Assembly (NCBI GenBank): GCA_002753565.1
Contig: PEAM01000005.1
Span: 62,001 to 126,000 of the forward strand
Direction of reading: 5' to 3'
Length of the DNA: 64,000 nt
DNA from: Magnetococcales bacterium
GTDB taxonomy: Bacteria; Pseudomonadota; Magnetococcia; Magnetococcales; JADFYX01
Shown: in pieces, positions 16,286 to 24,942 of the stretch
Layout: every line of letters starts with the position of its first letter
Position numbering within the stretch: position 1 is the first letter of the stretch
The notes under the pieces: generated by a model
The model's database searches: none
What the model was told of the DNA's origin: nothing
Seen by the model: only the letters and a program-made list of their open reading frames with translations
Translations under genes and position numbers: made by a program

Positions 16286-16830
16286 GAAAACACTCCCTGG
16301 TTGATGGCCCAGTGCAGAATAGCCAATGCATCGGCCTCGTTGTGATCGCCAGGGTCATGACCAAGCTCTCGCATGGCCTGGATGACGGCTTCCTTTCCGG
16401 CATTGCCTTTTCCCGTTGCCGATTTCTTGATCGTTCCGACCGGCACACCCTGGTAGGGAATTTCCCTGGCTTCGGCCCAGGCGGTGAGATGAGCGAGAAA
16501 GCCGCCGTAAACGTGGGCGGCGGTGGTGCCCGCATGTCGACGCACTTCCTCGAAAACGATCCGGTCAATCGGCCCTGAGTATTCTTGCACTTCGTCCAGC
16601 CAGCCCTTGAACCGGACGAAAGCCATGCCGCCGCCTTCGAACCGACTGGGCCGAAAGCTCATGGTTCCGCTGACGATGCCGCTGTCCAACTGGCGCAAGG
16701 CCCAGCCGGTCTGGGAACCCAGATCCAAAGCCAGGATGGTGGATAGTCCGAAAGAAACCGGGTTTTTCACTGCGATTGTGATCGGAAGGTTCACTTCCGT
16801 GCCCGAATCGGGCAAAGTCTGTTCAGCCAT
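16282..16830 (-). CDS. RuvC-like Holliday junction resolvase
   Basis: The 182-residue protein has an RNase H-like fold with the expected acidic residues: ILALDLGSQTGWAL (first Asp near residue 36), IDRIVFEEVRRHAG (Glu), and DHNEADALAILHW (last Asp pair). It has the length of RuvC. In phages these enzymes resolve branched DNA made during replication and recombination before packaging. It overlaps the upstream gene by eight bases and the downstream one by four. Confidence 0.85.
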   Translation of the reverse strand: MAEQTLPDSGTEVNLPITIAVKNPVSFGLSTILALDLGSQTGWALRQLDSGIVSGTMSFRPSRFEGGGMAFVRFKGWLDEVQEYSGPIDRIVFEEVRRHAGTTAAHVYGGFLAHLTAWAEAREIPYQGVPVGTIKKSATGKGNAGKEAVIQAMRELGHDPGDHNEADALAILHWAINQGVFS

Positions 16831-17203
16831 GTCGTTTCTCCAAAAGGTTCGGTGTGGTCAGGGCGGCGGCGGGCTCCTGCAAGAACATCGCTGCCGTCCG
16901 TTTTTCAGTTTTTGTTTGTCGTGTCGTCGGTGTTGTGCCGAGCAAATCAGCCAAAGGTATCGGTTTCCCCCATAGCACGTTATGTTTTACCTTCCGACTA
17001 CTGACCGCATGCTCGGGACATCGACGGTTTAGATATTTGGGGTTCTCGATGGTCATGACCTCAAACATTGCACCGCACTTAGCGCAGTGTGTTCTCCAAA
17101 CTACCAATTGGGTGGAAGTGCCATCTTTGCGAACATGAGGGCGTGTTCCGATTTTGGCGTAAAGCTGCCCTAAAAAATTCCAAATTTCGTATTGCGGTTT
17201 CAT
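16823..17203 (-). CDS. Putative zinc-binding phage protein
   Basis: The 126-residue protein starts MKPQYEIWNFLGQLYAKIG after a very strong AAGGAGGAG site. It has CAKCGAMFEVMTIENP, a later RRCPEH, and a T/K-rich C-terminus. The paired cysteines suggest one zinc knuckle. The upstream in-frame extension is rejected because it reads through the iteron region and gives a repetitive FHFQPFPW peptide. Confidence 0.6.
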   Translation of the reverse strand: MKPQYEIWNFLGQLYAKIGTRPHVRKDGTSTQLVVWRTHCAKCGAMFEVMTIENPKYLNRRCPEHAVSSRKVKHNVLWGKPIPLADLLGTTPTTRQTKTEKRTAAMFLQEPAAALTTPNLLEKRHG

Positions 17204-17484
17204 AGGCTCCTCCTTGCGTGGGCCAGTGGTTGTTTTGTTGTGTTCAATAGATGGGGGGCTTTCTAGACCCCCTCTATCTATTACGGAGTAATAGGGAAAT
17301 GGTGGAAATTGGAAATCATTAAAAAACTCCAAACAATACAATGGTTTATACGTTTCCAAATCACATGGAAATGGTTGGAAATGGAAATGGTAACTTGTTG
17401 TATTCATTGAATAAGGTGTTGCCATTTCCAACGGTTTCCATGGAAATGGTTGGAAATGGAAATGGTTTGACGGCCAAAAAACAC
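17204..17484. repeat. Iteron-like repeats, candidate phage origin
   Basis: A 280-bp gap inside the otherwise gapless leftward operon. A 25-base unit built from GGAAATGG words occurs identically at 17367-17391 and 17442-17466, with a degenerate copy at 17295-17316, so copies are spaced about 72-75 bp. An inverted version (17423-17440) meets the last copy in a TTTCCATGGAAA palindrome. It lies directly downstream of the primase-helicase gene. Iterons of this kind usually bind a replication initiator; here that is inference. Confidence 0.6.
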
Positions 17485-19647
17485 TCATTTTGATTGCCCC
17501 GTTTCTGGCCCGGAACCGAACTCAAATTGACCGACTCCTTTTGCGAAATCACCACCGGGGACATCAAGCCATTGTTTCAATTTGCTCCCTTGTGCGACAC
17601 ACTGAACCAATCGACCGGAGTCCAAGAGAGTGTCGGCCAACTCCCACAGTCGGCGTTTAGGAAAAGTCGCCAATTCACCCGGTAATTCAGAGCGTCTTTC
17701 AAACAACCCATTACCACCGGTTCGAGTGAACGGTTGGCCGTTTTTAGATGCCTTGACCACCTGTGCAACAAGATCATTCAAAATGTCCGGGCGTTCCGTG
17801 TCCACCAGTTGAATATCCACGGTGCGATCAATCAACAGGCCGGTTGACAATGACCGGATAAAGACTCTTAAACCCTTATCTACAGGCCAGTTACTCTTTA
17901 CCACGGCACTGCGATAGGCGGTGTCCCGGTCGTATCGGGGGCCTATCTGTTTGCAGACTTTTCTTGCCTCGTCCGGCTCCATGTCCCAGAGGGCGTATGA
18001 CCATCGACCGCCATCGACCAAGGCGGTGGTGCCTCGGATTGATTCACGGGCTTCACTGGCCGTTGTGATTGCTTTGCCGCCACTTTTTCGGAAATGGTGT
18101 GAGACCAACGTGGTTGCCTTGGTCTCGGCGGCGATGCGTCCCATTCCGGCAAAAAACAGAGCGCCAACGGCGGGATCGCTGTTTATGTCGCCACCGGCAA
18201 AGTTTTGAAGCGGATCAAAAACCACCAGCCTGAGATCAGGGATTTCGAGCAGTTCTTCGCGTATTTCGTGGTACTCGTCGGTAAAATACGGGCCGTCGCG
18301 TCCGACGCCGACCAGAGGCATGGCACCACCGGCGTTGGGCAACGGGACGACTATCAGTTTTTCCGGGTCAGGCTCTTGTGGAACCAGGGCGTCCAGGCGG
18401 CGGTGAACTTCCTCTTCATCATCTTCAGCGGTAAAGATGACCGCCGTACCGGCGATAGGGGTCAGGGGACCGCCAAGAGCCTCCATGGGAATGGGGGAGT
18501 CCGTCTCCGTCAGTGCCACCTTGATGGCCAGATCCATGAGCAACATGCTTTTTCCGGCACCGCCGATGGCGGCCACCATACCCGGCACACCCAAGGGAAG
18601 GATGTTGTCGATCAGCCATTTGCGTTTAGGGGGTGGACCTTTGTAGCGGTCGTAGGTCCACTCTTTCAGGTTGATCCGGCGTTTTTTTCGTGGTGGTTCC
18701 TGGCGTTTGGCTGAAGCGAGAAAACCATGGAGATTCACCCCGTCAGCTACGGCGTCGGCGGCATCCCATTTTGCCGGTTTGTCATCTGGTGGAATCAGAA
18801 TGGAGACCGCACCGGCTCCGGCGGCGCGAGCAGCATCCGCTACCGCCTCGGCATAGTCCCAACCGGCCTTATCTTTATCTGGCCAGATGGTCACATGCTT
18901 TCCTGCCAATGGAGACCAATCCGTTTTCTCAATCGGACCGTTGGAGCCATGCATGGAAGTGGTGGCGACGATCCCGTTCTTGATAAGGGATTCAGCCGTT
19001 TTTTCTCCTTCGACCAGGACCACATGCCTGGCACTCATAATGCCCGGCAGATTGTAGAGAGGTCGGTTGTTAGAAGGAGCTTGCCATTTACGGGTTTTTA
19101 CGTCCCATGGCCTGAACTGCTTTTTCTGCTCAGGTGGATCGTAACGATAGACGCAGACCAAGAGTGTCCCGTCCTGATGGTGATAATCCCATTTGCCGGT
19201 GGGTGGCCCAAGCTCATCCATGGGCGGCTCCTGGCGAGATGGTGACGGGGAGAGTTGCCGAGGGGATCGTGCTGGTTCACCCAGCCAACCTTGGATTTCT
19301 TCCATGACCTGGGGGAATTGGGTGGTCGTGTCCAACCCTTTGGTCAACGCCCACAGATTGAAAATATCACCACCTTCGCCAGTGGCATGGTCGAACCAAA
19401 CACCGGCCTTGTCGCCGGTCAACTCCACCTCCATGCTGTCACCGGGATTGCCATGGACATCACCTATGTGGAATTTGCCATGCCGGATTTTCCCTGCTGG
19501 AAGCAGGAAGGAAAGCACATCCTCAATACGGCCAAGAAGGCTGGCTTTGACCGCCTCCGTGTCCAGGGTCGGACGGGAGCCAGGCAGACCGTCACTTCCC
19601 TGAGGGGCGGCATCATTGAAATCCATCATGGTGATATCCGTTTTCAT
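17485..19647 (-). CDS. Primase-helicase (TOPRIM plus RepA-like AAA_25)
   Basis: The 720-residue protein combines two replication enzymes. The N-terminal third contains a CHC2-like region (LLPAGKIRHGKFHIGDVHG, GVWFDHATGEGGDIFNLW) and a TOPRIM domain (HVVLVEGEKTAESLIKNG, VTIWPDKDKAGWDYA). The C-terminal half is a RecA-like hexameric helicase with Walker A AIGGAGKSMLLMDLA, Walker B LRLVVFDPLQNF and a TTLVSHHFRK segment. It presumably primes and unwinds phage DNA. The ATG at 19647 overlaps the upstream stop (ATGA). Confidence 0.88.
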   Translation of the reverse strand: MKTDITMMDFNDAAPQGSDGLPGSRPTLDTEAVKASLLGRIEDVLSFLLPAGKIRHGKFHIGDVHGNPGDSMEVELTGDKAGVWFDHATGEGGDIFNLWALTKGLDTTTQFPQVMEEIQGWLGEPARSPRQLSPSPSRQEPPMDELGPPTGKWDYHHQDGTLLVCVYRYDPPEQKKQFRPWDVKTRKWQAPSNNRPLYNLPGIMSARHVVLVEGEKTAESLIKNGIVATTSMHGSNGPIEKTDWSPLAGKHVTIWPDKDKAGWDYAEAVADAARAAGAGAVSILIPPDDKPAKWDAADAVADGVNLHGFLASAKRQEPPRKKRRINLKEWTYDRYKGPPPKRKWLIDNILPLGVPGMVAAIGGAGKSMLLMDLAIKVALTETDSPIPMEALGGPLTPIAGTAVIFTAEDDEEEVHRRLDALVPQEPDPEKLIVVPLPNAGGAMPLVGVGRDGPYFTDEYHEIREELLEIPDLRLVVFDPLQNFAGGDINSDPAVGALFFAGMGRIAAETKATTLVSHHFRKSGGKAITTASEARESIRGTTALVDGGRWSYALWDMEPDEARKVCKQIGPRYDRDTAYRSAVVKSNWPVDKGLRVFIRSLSTGLLIDRTVDIQLVDTERPDILNDLVAQVVKASKNGQPFTRTGGNGLFERRSELPGELATFPKRRLWELADTLLDSGRLVQCVAQGSKLKQWLDVPGGDFAKGVGQFEFGSGPETGQSK

Positions 19648-20411
19648 GCGGATAGGCTCCAACAGCGATCTTGCCAACTGCAAATTTTGCATTCAAAGTG
19701 AGTGGCAGTTCGGGAGATCCTGGGTAGGAGTTCTCCAACCTCAGTGGCCTGGATGATTCGCACCCCCTTGTCGCTCATCTTCTGAGCCAGGGCCGAATCG
19801 AACGGGAGCAACTCGTGGTGGATCTCGGCGGTATCTTTATTGATGGCGGTAAAAAGGGCCGGATTGGATGAAATACCCTCAACCTGGGGTTCCATGTAGG
19901 CCTGATAGGTGGCGATCTGGGCGGCATAGACCGGTTTGGAAATGGAGACGCCTTTTTTTACCGTGTCTTTCCAAGATTTATTGTTGAGGGATTTACATTC
20001 CCATAGAGCTGGGTAGCCCATAGGGATCTCCGGCGGACCGCCGATGATGATGCCATCCACATGGCCCTGGATGAGTCCACCGGCAGTCTCGAATCCGAAC
20101 TGTTCTCCACCTGGGCGATCGCCTTTGGTGGTAAAAAGCTCGAACCCGGCCAGCTTCAGCCATTTGATGGCCAGGTCTTCGAAGAGGTGACCGGCGGCAA
20201 AAATGCGCAAAAGTTGACCAGAAAAACCTCGGCCTTCATCTTTTGGGGCTTTGGCGTATTCGAATTGCAATGCACGCTGGCAGGCCACACCCAACCGGGA
20301 GCCGCCCAGATAGGAGCGTGGTGTTTTGGTTGCCTCGTCAGCCACCAGCGCGGCATCGATGCGGTCATTGACATGTTCACAGAAGGAAGCGGAGTGATTA
20401 AAATCAAGCAT
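19644..20411 (-). CDS. Cas4/RecB-like PD-(D/E)XK exonuclease
   Basis: The 255-residue protein has the Cas4-type layout: an N-terminal Cys (GVACQRALQFEYA), the nuclease core GHVDGIIIG ... PALWECKSLNNK (Asp, Glu-x-Lys) and a C-terminal CKICSWQDRCW cluster. Four cysteines of this spacing normally hold an iron-sulfur cluster. In phages such nucleases work with annealing or Sak4-type recombinases. GGAGCATACCC precedes the ATG. Confidence 0.85.
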   Translation of the reverse strand: MLDFNHSASFCEHVNDRIDAALVADEATKTPRSYLGGSRLGVACQRALQFEYAKAPKDEGRGFSGQLLRIFAAGHLFEDLAIKWLKLAGFELFTTKGDRPGGEQFGFETAGGLIQGHVDGIIIGGPPEIPMGYPALWECKSLNNKSWKDTVKKGVSISKPVYAAQIATYQAYMEPQVEGISSNPALFTAINKDTAEIHHELLPFDSALAQKMSDKGVRIIQATEVGELLPRISRTATHFECKICSWQDRCWSLSA

Positions 20412-20718
20412 GGGTATGCTCCTGAATCTTCTGGAGCTTTACACGGTGCGATTCTTCAATCGGAATTGCCCACGTTAGGAAGGATTCTCTCTCGATCAAC
20501 AGGTCATCGCTGCATCGCCATACCAAGCAAGCATTTTCTAGAATGATGCCGCTTATGGTGGTGTATTTCACATCACCGCGCATAAGGGCGTTCATCAAAG
20601 CAGAATAACGTGCAGTACGGCACATATTGTCCCCAGCCGACCAAATGTCCAAGGTGACTTCCACAGTATTGAGTAAATGCAAACTGTCCCATCGAATCGG
20701 ATTTAACTCTTTACACAT
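20404..20718 (-). CDS. Hypothetical phage protein
   Basis: The 104-residue protein begins MCKELNPIRWDSLHLLNTVE and ends KIQEHTHA, overlapping the nuclease gene by eight bases. A GGGGAG site lies upstream. I see no known motif; the mixed alpha/beta pattern and two cysteines give no function. Confidence 0.5.
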   Translation of the reverse strand: MCKELNPIRWDSLHLLNTVEVTLDIWSAGDNMCRTARYSALMNALMRGDVKYTTISGIILENACLVWRCSDDLLIERESFLTWAIPIEESHRVKLQKIQEHTHA

Positions 20719-20745
20719 CCACTTTGCTCCCCATGTTTTGAGTGT

Positions 20746-21168
20746 TTAAAAGGGTACGTCAGAGTCGGCATTTGCCATGTGGCTCTGGAAGGCGGTGACC
20801 ACCACCTCGATCAAGGTCAGAACCTCCTCTTTTTTGTAATCCGCCAGTGGGCGTTGCATACCAATGCTGCCCACATATTCACCCAAGGGGTTGAGTGCTG
20901 AGGCCATGGCCTCTTTTTCAAGATCTGTCGCATCTGTCATCGTTGTTACCTCCAATAGCATTTCTTTGGGAACAGCCCGGACACCGTTCATCAGCCAAAC
21001 CAGAGTGAATCCGGGGTTCTGCTTCAGTATTTTTTCAAAAATCTTCTTATCCCGACCGGATAGAGCCAGCAGTCCCACCCGTCTGGTACGAATCCCTGGG
21101 GGGATCGATCGCCAGCCTCGTTTAGGGTCGTGCCAGGAACTTCGGCGACGGGTCCATATGACGGGCAT
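20746..21168 (-). CDS. Hypothetical phage protein, two possible starts
   Basis: The open frame of 140 residues may hold one or two products. The upstream half (IFEKILKQNPGFTLVWLMNG) starts within three bases of the helicase stop. An internal ATG at 20940 has an excellent GGAGGTAACAACG site and would give a 64-residue protein, MTDATDLEKEAMASALNPLG ending in ADSDVPF, of a type common in phage replication blocks. I favour the short product as certain and the long one as possible. Confidence 0.55.
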   Translation of the reverse strand: MPVIWTRRRSSWHDPKRGWRSIPPGIRTRRVGLLALSGRDKKIFEKILKQNPGFTLVWLMNGVRAVPKEMLLEVTTMTDATDLEKEAMASALNPLGEYVGSIGMQRPLADYKKEEVLTLIEVVVTAFQSHMANADSDVPF

Positions 21169-21170
21169 CG

Positions 21171-22856
21171 TTACGCCACCTCCCGGACGTCATTGTCTTT
21201 AGCAGCCTGGAACACGACATCCCGAATTGCCGCCTTGTTGAACCGGAAGGTGAGAAATGACGAGGCTTGATAGCGGGTCAGGTTATGGTCATGGCGGTAG
21301 TGGTCCGGCAGATATTTCAACTGTCTTCCGGTAGGTGGTTGATTCAACCAGCGGCGGGTTTTATGGGCTGACTCATCGCTCTCGTTATCGTTGAGCCAGT
21401 CGTCGCTTGCGGCCAGACAAACGACTCGTTCGCCGATGGAGAGAAGTTTGGCCGTTTTCCCGTTGGCTCCACCGACCGCATGCCAACGGCCGTTGAGAAA
21501 GAAAATGCCACTCCAGGCGTTAAAGCCGTTGGCCATCAGAGCCGCATCATCCCCGAACAGGTCCACCCAACGGAAACTGGAGCGTTTGAGCAGATCCACC
21601 TCCGACATGACGAAACCAGAGAGGGCCGATTCATCCTGATCGTTTACCTGGGCCTCCCAAACATAACCGCAGAGAGGACATTCCATAACGGCCAGGGGGA
21701 TGGTGGCATTGCAGGCCGGACACTCTTTGGTCGGAGCCTCGCCTTCAAACTCTTTGCCGTCCAGGTTGGCATCTTGTTCCAGGGAGCCGTGAATCAAGGT
21801 GGAGGTGCCGAAATCGAGAACGATACAATCGGTTTTGATAACGCCGGGGAATTCTTCCGGGTCCACAGTCCGAAGACCCCGGCCTACCATCTGGATCAAT
21901 GTGGATTTATAGGAACTGGGTCGGAGTAGAACCACGCAACTGGTGGGCTGGTAATCCCAACCCTCAGTGAGTACGGCCACGTTGACCACCACCTGAGCAT
22001 CGCTACCTTCATAGTGAGCCAATGCAGATTTTCGCTCTTTCTCGGAGAGTCCGCCGTGAACCAGGACGGCATGGACATCGGCTTTGATAAAGGCATTACA
22101 GACGTTGCGGGCATGATCTACAGTTGAGCAAAAGACAACTGTTTTTCGCTCTCCGGCTTTCTCCTTCCAATTTTTGATCACCCCGTCGGTGACGAGGGAT
22201 CGATTCATAATTTTATCCACCTCTTTCATATCGAAGTCGTCGATGCTTTTTTTTACGTTGCTGAGAGCCTCTCTGGTTCCAACATCGATAACGAAGGTAC
22301 GAGGTGGCACCAAATGGCCGGTTTTTATCAACTCACCCAACCGGACCTGGTCGGCCACGTTGGAAAAAACAGGGCGCAGACCTTTCCCATCGCCCCGCAT
22401 GGGGGTGGCGGTGACTCCGTAGACCCAACAATCTGAATTGCGCTCAAGAACACGATCGATAATCCGGCGGTAACTGTTGGCGATCGCGTGATGAGCCTCA
22501 TCGATGACCAAAAGGTCCAACGATGGCATATTCTCCAAGTTGGCATCTCTGGCCAGGGTCGGGACCATGGCAAAGGTGGCTCGGCCATCCCAGGATTTTT
22601 CACGGGCATCGAATATCGAGGTGGAGAGACCGGGATCGACCCTTGAAAATTTGGCCGAGTTCTGACTGGTCAGCTCATCCCGATGAGCCAGAACACACGC
22701 TTTGGCATCGTTGTCCGCCAGCATCTTTCCGGTAACGGCAGACAACATTATGGTCTTCCCCGCACCGGTTGGAGCCACCCCCAGGGTGTTGCCCAGCTTG
22801 TGGAGGGCCGAAACCGACCGCTCCACGAACTTTTTCTGCCTGTCTCGCAAAATCAT
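21171..22856 (-). CDS. SF2 DEAD/DEAH-box helicase
   Basis: The 561-residue protein has a Q-motif-like start, Walker A GVAPTGAGKT (26-35), motif II LLVIDEAHHA, motif III YGVTATPMRG, motif V VAVLTEGWDYQP and motif VI QMVGRGLRT, followed by a CPACNATIP ... CPLCGYVW zinc ribbon. It resembles RecG/UvsW-like phage helicases that act on branched DNA. It lies between the SSB-like gene and the nuclease gene. Confidence 0.93.
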   Translation of the reverse strand: MILRDRQKKFVERSVSALHKLGNTLGVAPTGAGKTIMLSAVTGKMLADNDAKACVLAHRDELTSQNSAKFSRVDPGLSTSIFDAREKSWDGRATFAMVPTLARDANLENMPSLDLLVIDEAHHAIANSYRRIIDRVLERNSDCWVYGVTATPMRGDGKGLRPVFSNVADQVRLGELIKTGHLVPPRTFVIDVGTREALSNVKKSIDDFDMKEVDKIMNRSLVTDGVIKNWKEKAGERKTVVFCSTVDHARNVCNAFIKADVHAVLVHGGLSEKERKSALAHYEGSDAQVVVNVAVLTEGWDYQPTSCVVLLRPSSYKSTLIQMVGRGLRTVDPEEFPGVIKTDCIVLDFGTSTLIHGSLEQDANLDGKEFEGEAPTKECPACNATIPLAVMECPLCGYVWEAQVNDQDESALSGFVMSEVDLLKRSSFRWVDLFGDDAALMANGFNAWSGIFFLNGRWHAVGGANGKTAKLLSIGERVVCLAASDDWLNDNESDESAHKTRRWLNQPPTGRQLKYLPDHYRHDHNLTRYQASSFLTFRFNKAAIRDVVFQAAKDNDVREVA

Positions 22857-22868
22857 CTGCCGATTCCC

Positions 22869-23507
22869 TTATTGCGCCCACTGGGGACGAGTGGGATTGT
22901 TGCTTTGTCCCTGTGGCTGGGTCTGCTGGGCCGGTTGGCTTTGGGCATAGGCCGGTTGAGCACCCTGTTGTGCCGTAGCCGGTTGCTGTTGATAACCTCC
23001 CTGGCGGTTGATGGGTTGATACTCCTTGTGGTCTGGGGTGATGGCGAACTTGATGACGTTCTTGTCTTCGCTGTTGGAATCCTTCTCCACGTCGATCTTG
23101 GCCAGGAATTCGACACCGTCCAGATCGGCAAAGCCATTGATGCGACGAGCCGACATAGCTTGTTGGGACGTGTCTTTTTCGGAGATGCCCCTGGCAGAAT
23201 TAAGAATCCCCCGAATGAAGGACCGGCCCATGTTGGCCCACTCCTGACCTTTGGGACTGAACAACCCGATCAAGCTCCAAACTTTGCGCCGGGCGAATGG
23301 ACCCTCGGTGACGATGAACTCACAATTGAGATAGACCGAGGCGGTGGATTCATTTCTGGTGGCAAACCCACCGGTCCAGCCCTGGGAGTGGTCATCGAAT
23401 CCACCTGGCCGAATGGTCATCCGTACCGGGGCGATGGTCCCCTTGGGTATGAGATCAAATGAGGCTTGGGCCTCGGCATCATTATAATCATTCCAATTTC
23501 CAGTCAT
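22869..23507 (-). CDS. SSB-like DNA-binding protein
   Basis: The 212-residue protein has a beta-rich core (SFDLIPKGTIAPVRMTIRPG, VYLNCEFIVTEGPFARRKVW) and a disordered Q/P/A-rich tail starting near residue 165. This OB-like core plus flexible tail is typical of phage single-strand binding proteins (DUF669-type). A strong AAGGAG site precedes the ATG. Its neighbour encodes a Sak4-like ATPase, a usual partner. Confidence 0.7.
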   Translation of the reverse strand: MTGNWNDYNDAEAQASFDLIPKGTIAPVRMTIRPGGFDDHSQGWTGGFATRNESTASVYLNCEFIVTEGPFARRKVWSLIGLFSPKGQEWANMGRSFIRGILNSARGISEKDTSQQAMSARRINGFADLDGVEFLAKIDVEKDSNSEDKNVIKFAITPDHKEYQPINRQGGYQQQPATAQQGAQPAYAQSQPAQQTQPQGQSNNPTRPQWAQ

Positions 23508-23522
23508 TGCGTATGACTCCTT

Positions 23523-24416
23523 TTAGTTTTGGGTTGTGGCGACATTGCCGGTAGCGGTGCCGCCACCGGTCGTGGTGTTTTGAGGAGGGCTGAATACCAA
23601 CCGCTCCATGATGGGTTTGGCAGGGCTTTGGATCTTCTCCATAAGCCGCCCCAGGTGGGGTTCTTCGATGATGCCGAGCCGACCACTGCGGTCTTTGGCC
23701 GGATAAGCAAATGGGTTCAGGGTTTGGCAGATAAAAGAGCGGTAGGGCCGACCATCTTCGGTCCGCATCTCCGCCATGGTAACCACCTGATCGACGATGC
23801 CGGGCAGTTCCAAACCGGTTTTGGAGCCTTCGATCTGCGGCATGAAAAGTCTGCGATTGAAGTCATCGGTCTTCTCGTCGAGGATGCCGACGAACCAGAC
23901 GTTCTTGTTTCGGGTATGTTGCAAATGGGTGAGCCATCCAATCATCTCCTGACCTTGGAGACCGTAGGCACCTCGGTTGTCGGGCTTGCCGGTTTTCTCA
24001 CTGATGGCCTGAGGCTGGCCTTTACACCATTGAAAACAGAGCCGCCCGGCCACCGTTATGGAGTCGATGAAGATGGTCTGATATTTATCCAATGCCGCCG
24101 GATCACCGAATCTTTCACAAACAGCATCATAGTGAGCCTGGCTGTAACACTGCTCGCTACGTAGAGCTGGGTTGGGACCGCCGATGAAAACCGCAAAATC
24201 CCGGCATTGATCCCAAGTGCGGGGGCGGAGGGTATCACCGGACCACTCCTCAACGGCCAGATCTCCGGCTTCAAGATCCATGAAGAGGGTAGTTTCAGCC
24301 GCCAGAGTCATCAGCAAGGTGGTTTTACCGATGCCGGACTTACCCAGAATGACTCCCTTGGTACCGCGTCGTTCTGCCAGTCGTTCATCTGCATTAACTA
24401 TAGGAAAACCACTCAT
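23523..24416 (-). CDS. Sak4-like RecA-fold recombinase ATPase
   Basis: The 297-residue protein has Walker A VILGKSGIGKTTLL (22-35), the acidic LFMDLEAGD strand and Walker B TIFIDSITVAGRL, then a core ending near residue 250 and a T/G-rich tail. These features fit the phage Sak4/AAA_24 family of single-strand annealing ATPases. It starts by an ATGA overlap with the preceding gene and is 15 bases from the SSB-like gene. Confidence 0.82.
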   Translation of the reverse strand: MSGFPIVNADERLAERRGTKGVILGKSGIGKTTLLMTLAAETTLFMDLEAGDLAVEEWSGDTLRPRTWDQCRDFAVFIGGPNPALRSEQCYSQAHYDAVCERFGDPAALDKYQTIFIDSITVAGRLCFQWCKGQPQAISEKTGKPDNRGAYGLQGQEMIGWLTHLQHTRNKNVWFVGILDEKTDDFNRRLFMPQIEGSKTGLELPGIVDQVVTMAEMRTEDGRPYRSFICQTLNPFAYPAKDRSGRLGIIEEPHLGRLMEKIQSPAKPIMERLVFSPPQNTTTGGGTATGNVATTQN

Positions 24417-24898
24417 GATTGACCTCCCTCATTTTTGGGGGTCAATTTAAAAACGGCTTTTCCAGCTTTCAATGTCCGGGCCGGTTCAAAGGTGCTGCGG
24501 ATATGTTCCGGCCAGGCGTTGAACTTGCTCTCGGAGACCTTGAATTCGGTGGCGACATATTCGTCAGGGTTGTCACCGGCCTCCTGGATCTTTTGCACGA
24601 TGGAGGAGAGCTGTTTTTGATCCCATACCGGTTTTTTGGGTAGGTCGGAGATGACGGTGATGTCACCATCCTCAAAACGGACGGTGCCGAAATCCTTTCC
24701 TTGTATATGACGACAACCGGCAGCTTGTTCGCCATATTTGTGATTCAGGACACCGTCCAAGAGATCCTTGGTCAGTTTGGCGGAACCAATCTGTTTGATG
24801 GCGTCGGCTTGCAGTCTGGCCAGTTGGTTGGCATTTAGGGCGGCGATTTGGCCGACCGGCATGCTGCGTAGTTGGTCGAGTGTGATCTGTTGTTCCAT
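24413..24898 (-). CDS. Conserved phage protein of the replication block
   Basis: The 161-residue protein begins MEQQITLDQLRSMPVGQIAA and has a central KDFGTVRFEDGDITVISDLPK segment. I have seen this architecture next to Sak4-type genes but know no function. The C-terminal KAVFKLTPKNEGGQS overlaps the Sak4 start by four bases. AAAGGA precedes the ATG. Confidence 0.65.
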   Translation of the reverse strand: MEQQITLDQLRSMPVGQIAALNANQLARLQADAIKQIGSAKLTKDLLDGVLNHKYGEQAAGCRHIQGKDFGTVRFEDGDITVISDLPKKPVWDQKQLSSIVQKIQEAGDNPDEYVATEFKVSESKFNAWPEHIRSTFEPARTLKAGKAVFKLTPKNEGGQS

Positions 24899-24942
24899 TT
24901 TTCTATCCTTTTCTCTGGTTTTACGTGGTTAAAAAGCTGTAT

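Noticed and set aside
17295-17466. CRISPR array
   Set aside because: Repeats are only two to three, simple-sequence in nature and have no consistent spacers or cas genes nearby; the Cas4-like gene belongs to phage recombination.
17204-17488. Upstream extension of the zinc-binding protein through the iterons
   Set aside because: The peptide is a repeat artefact (FHFQPFPW) and the strong AAGGAGGAG site lies just before the ATG at 17203.
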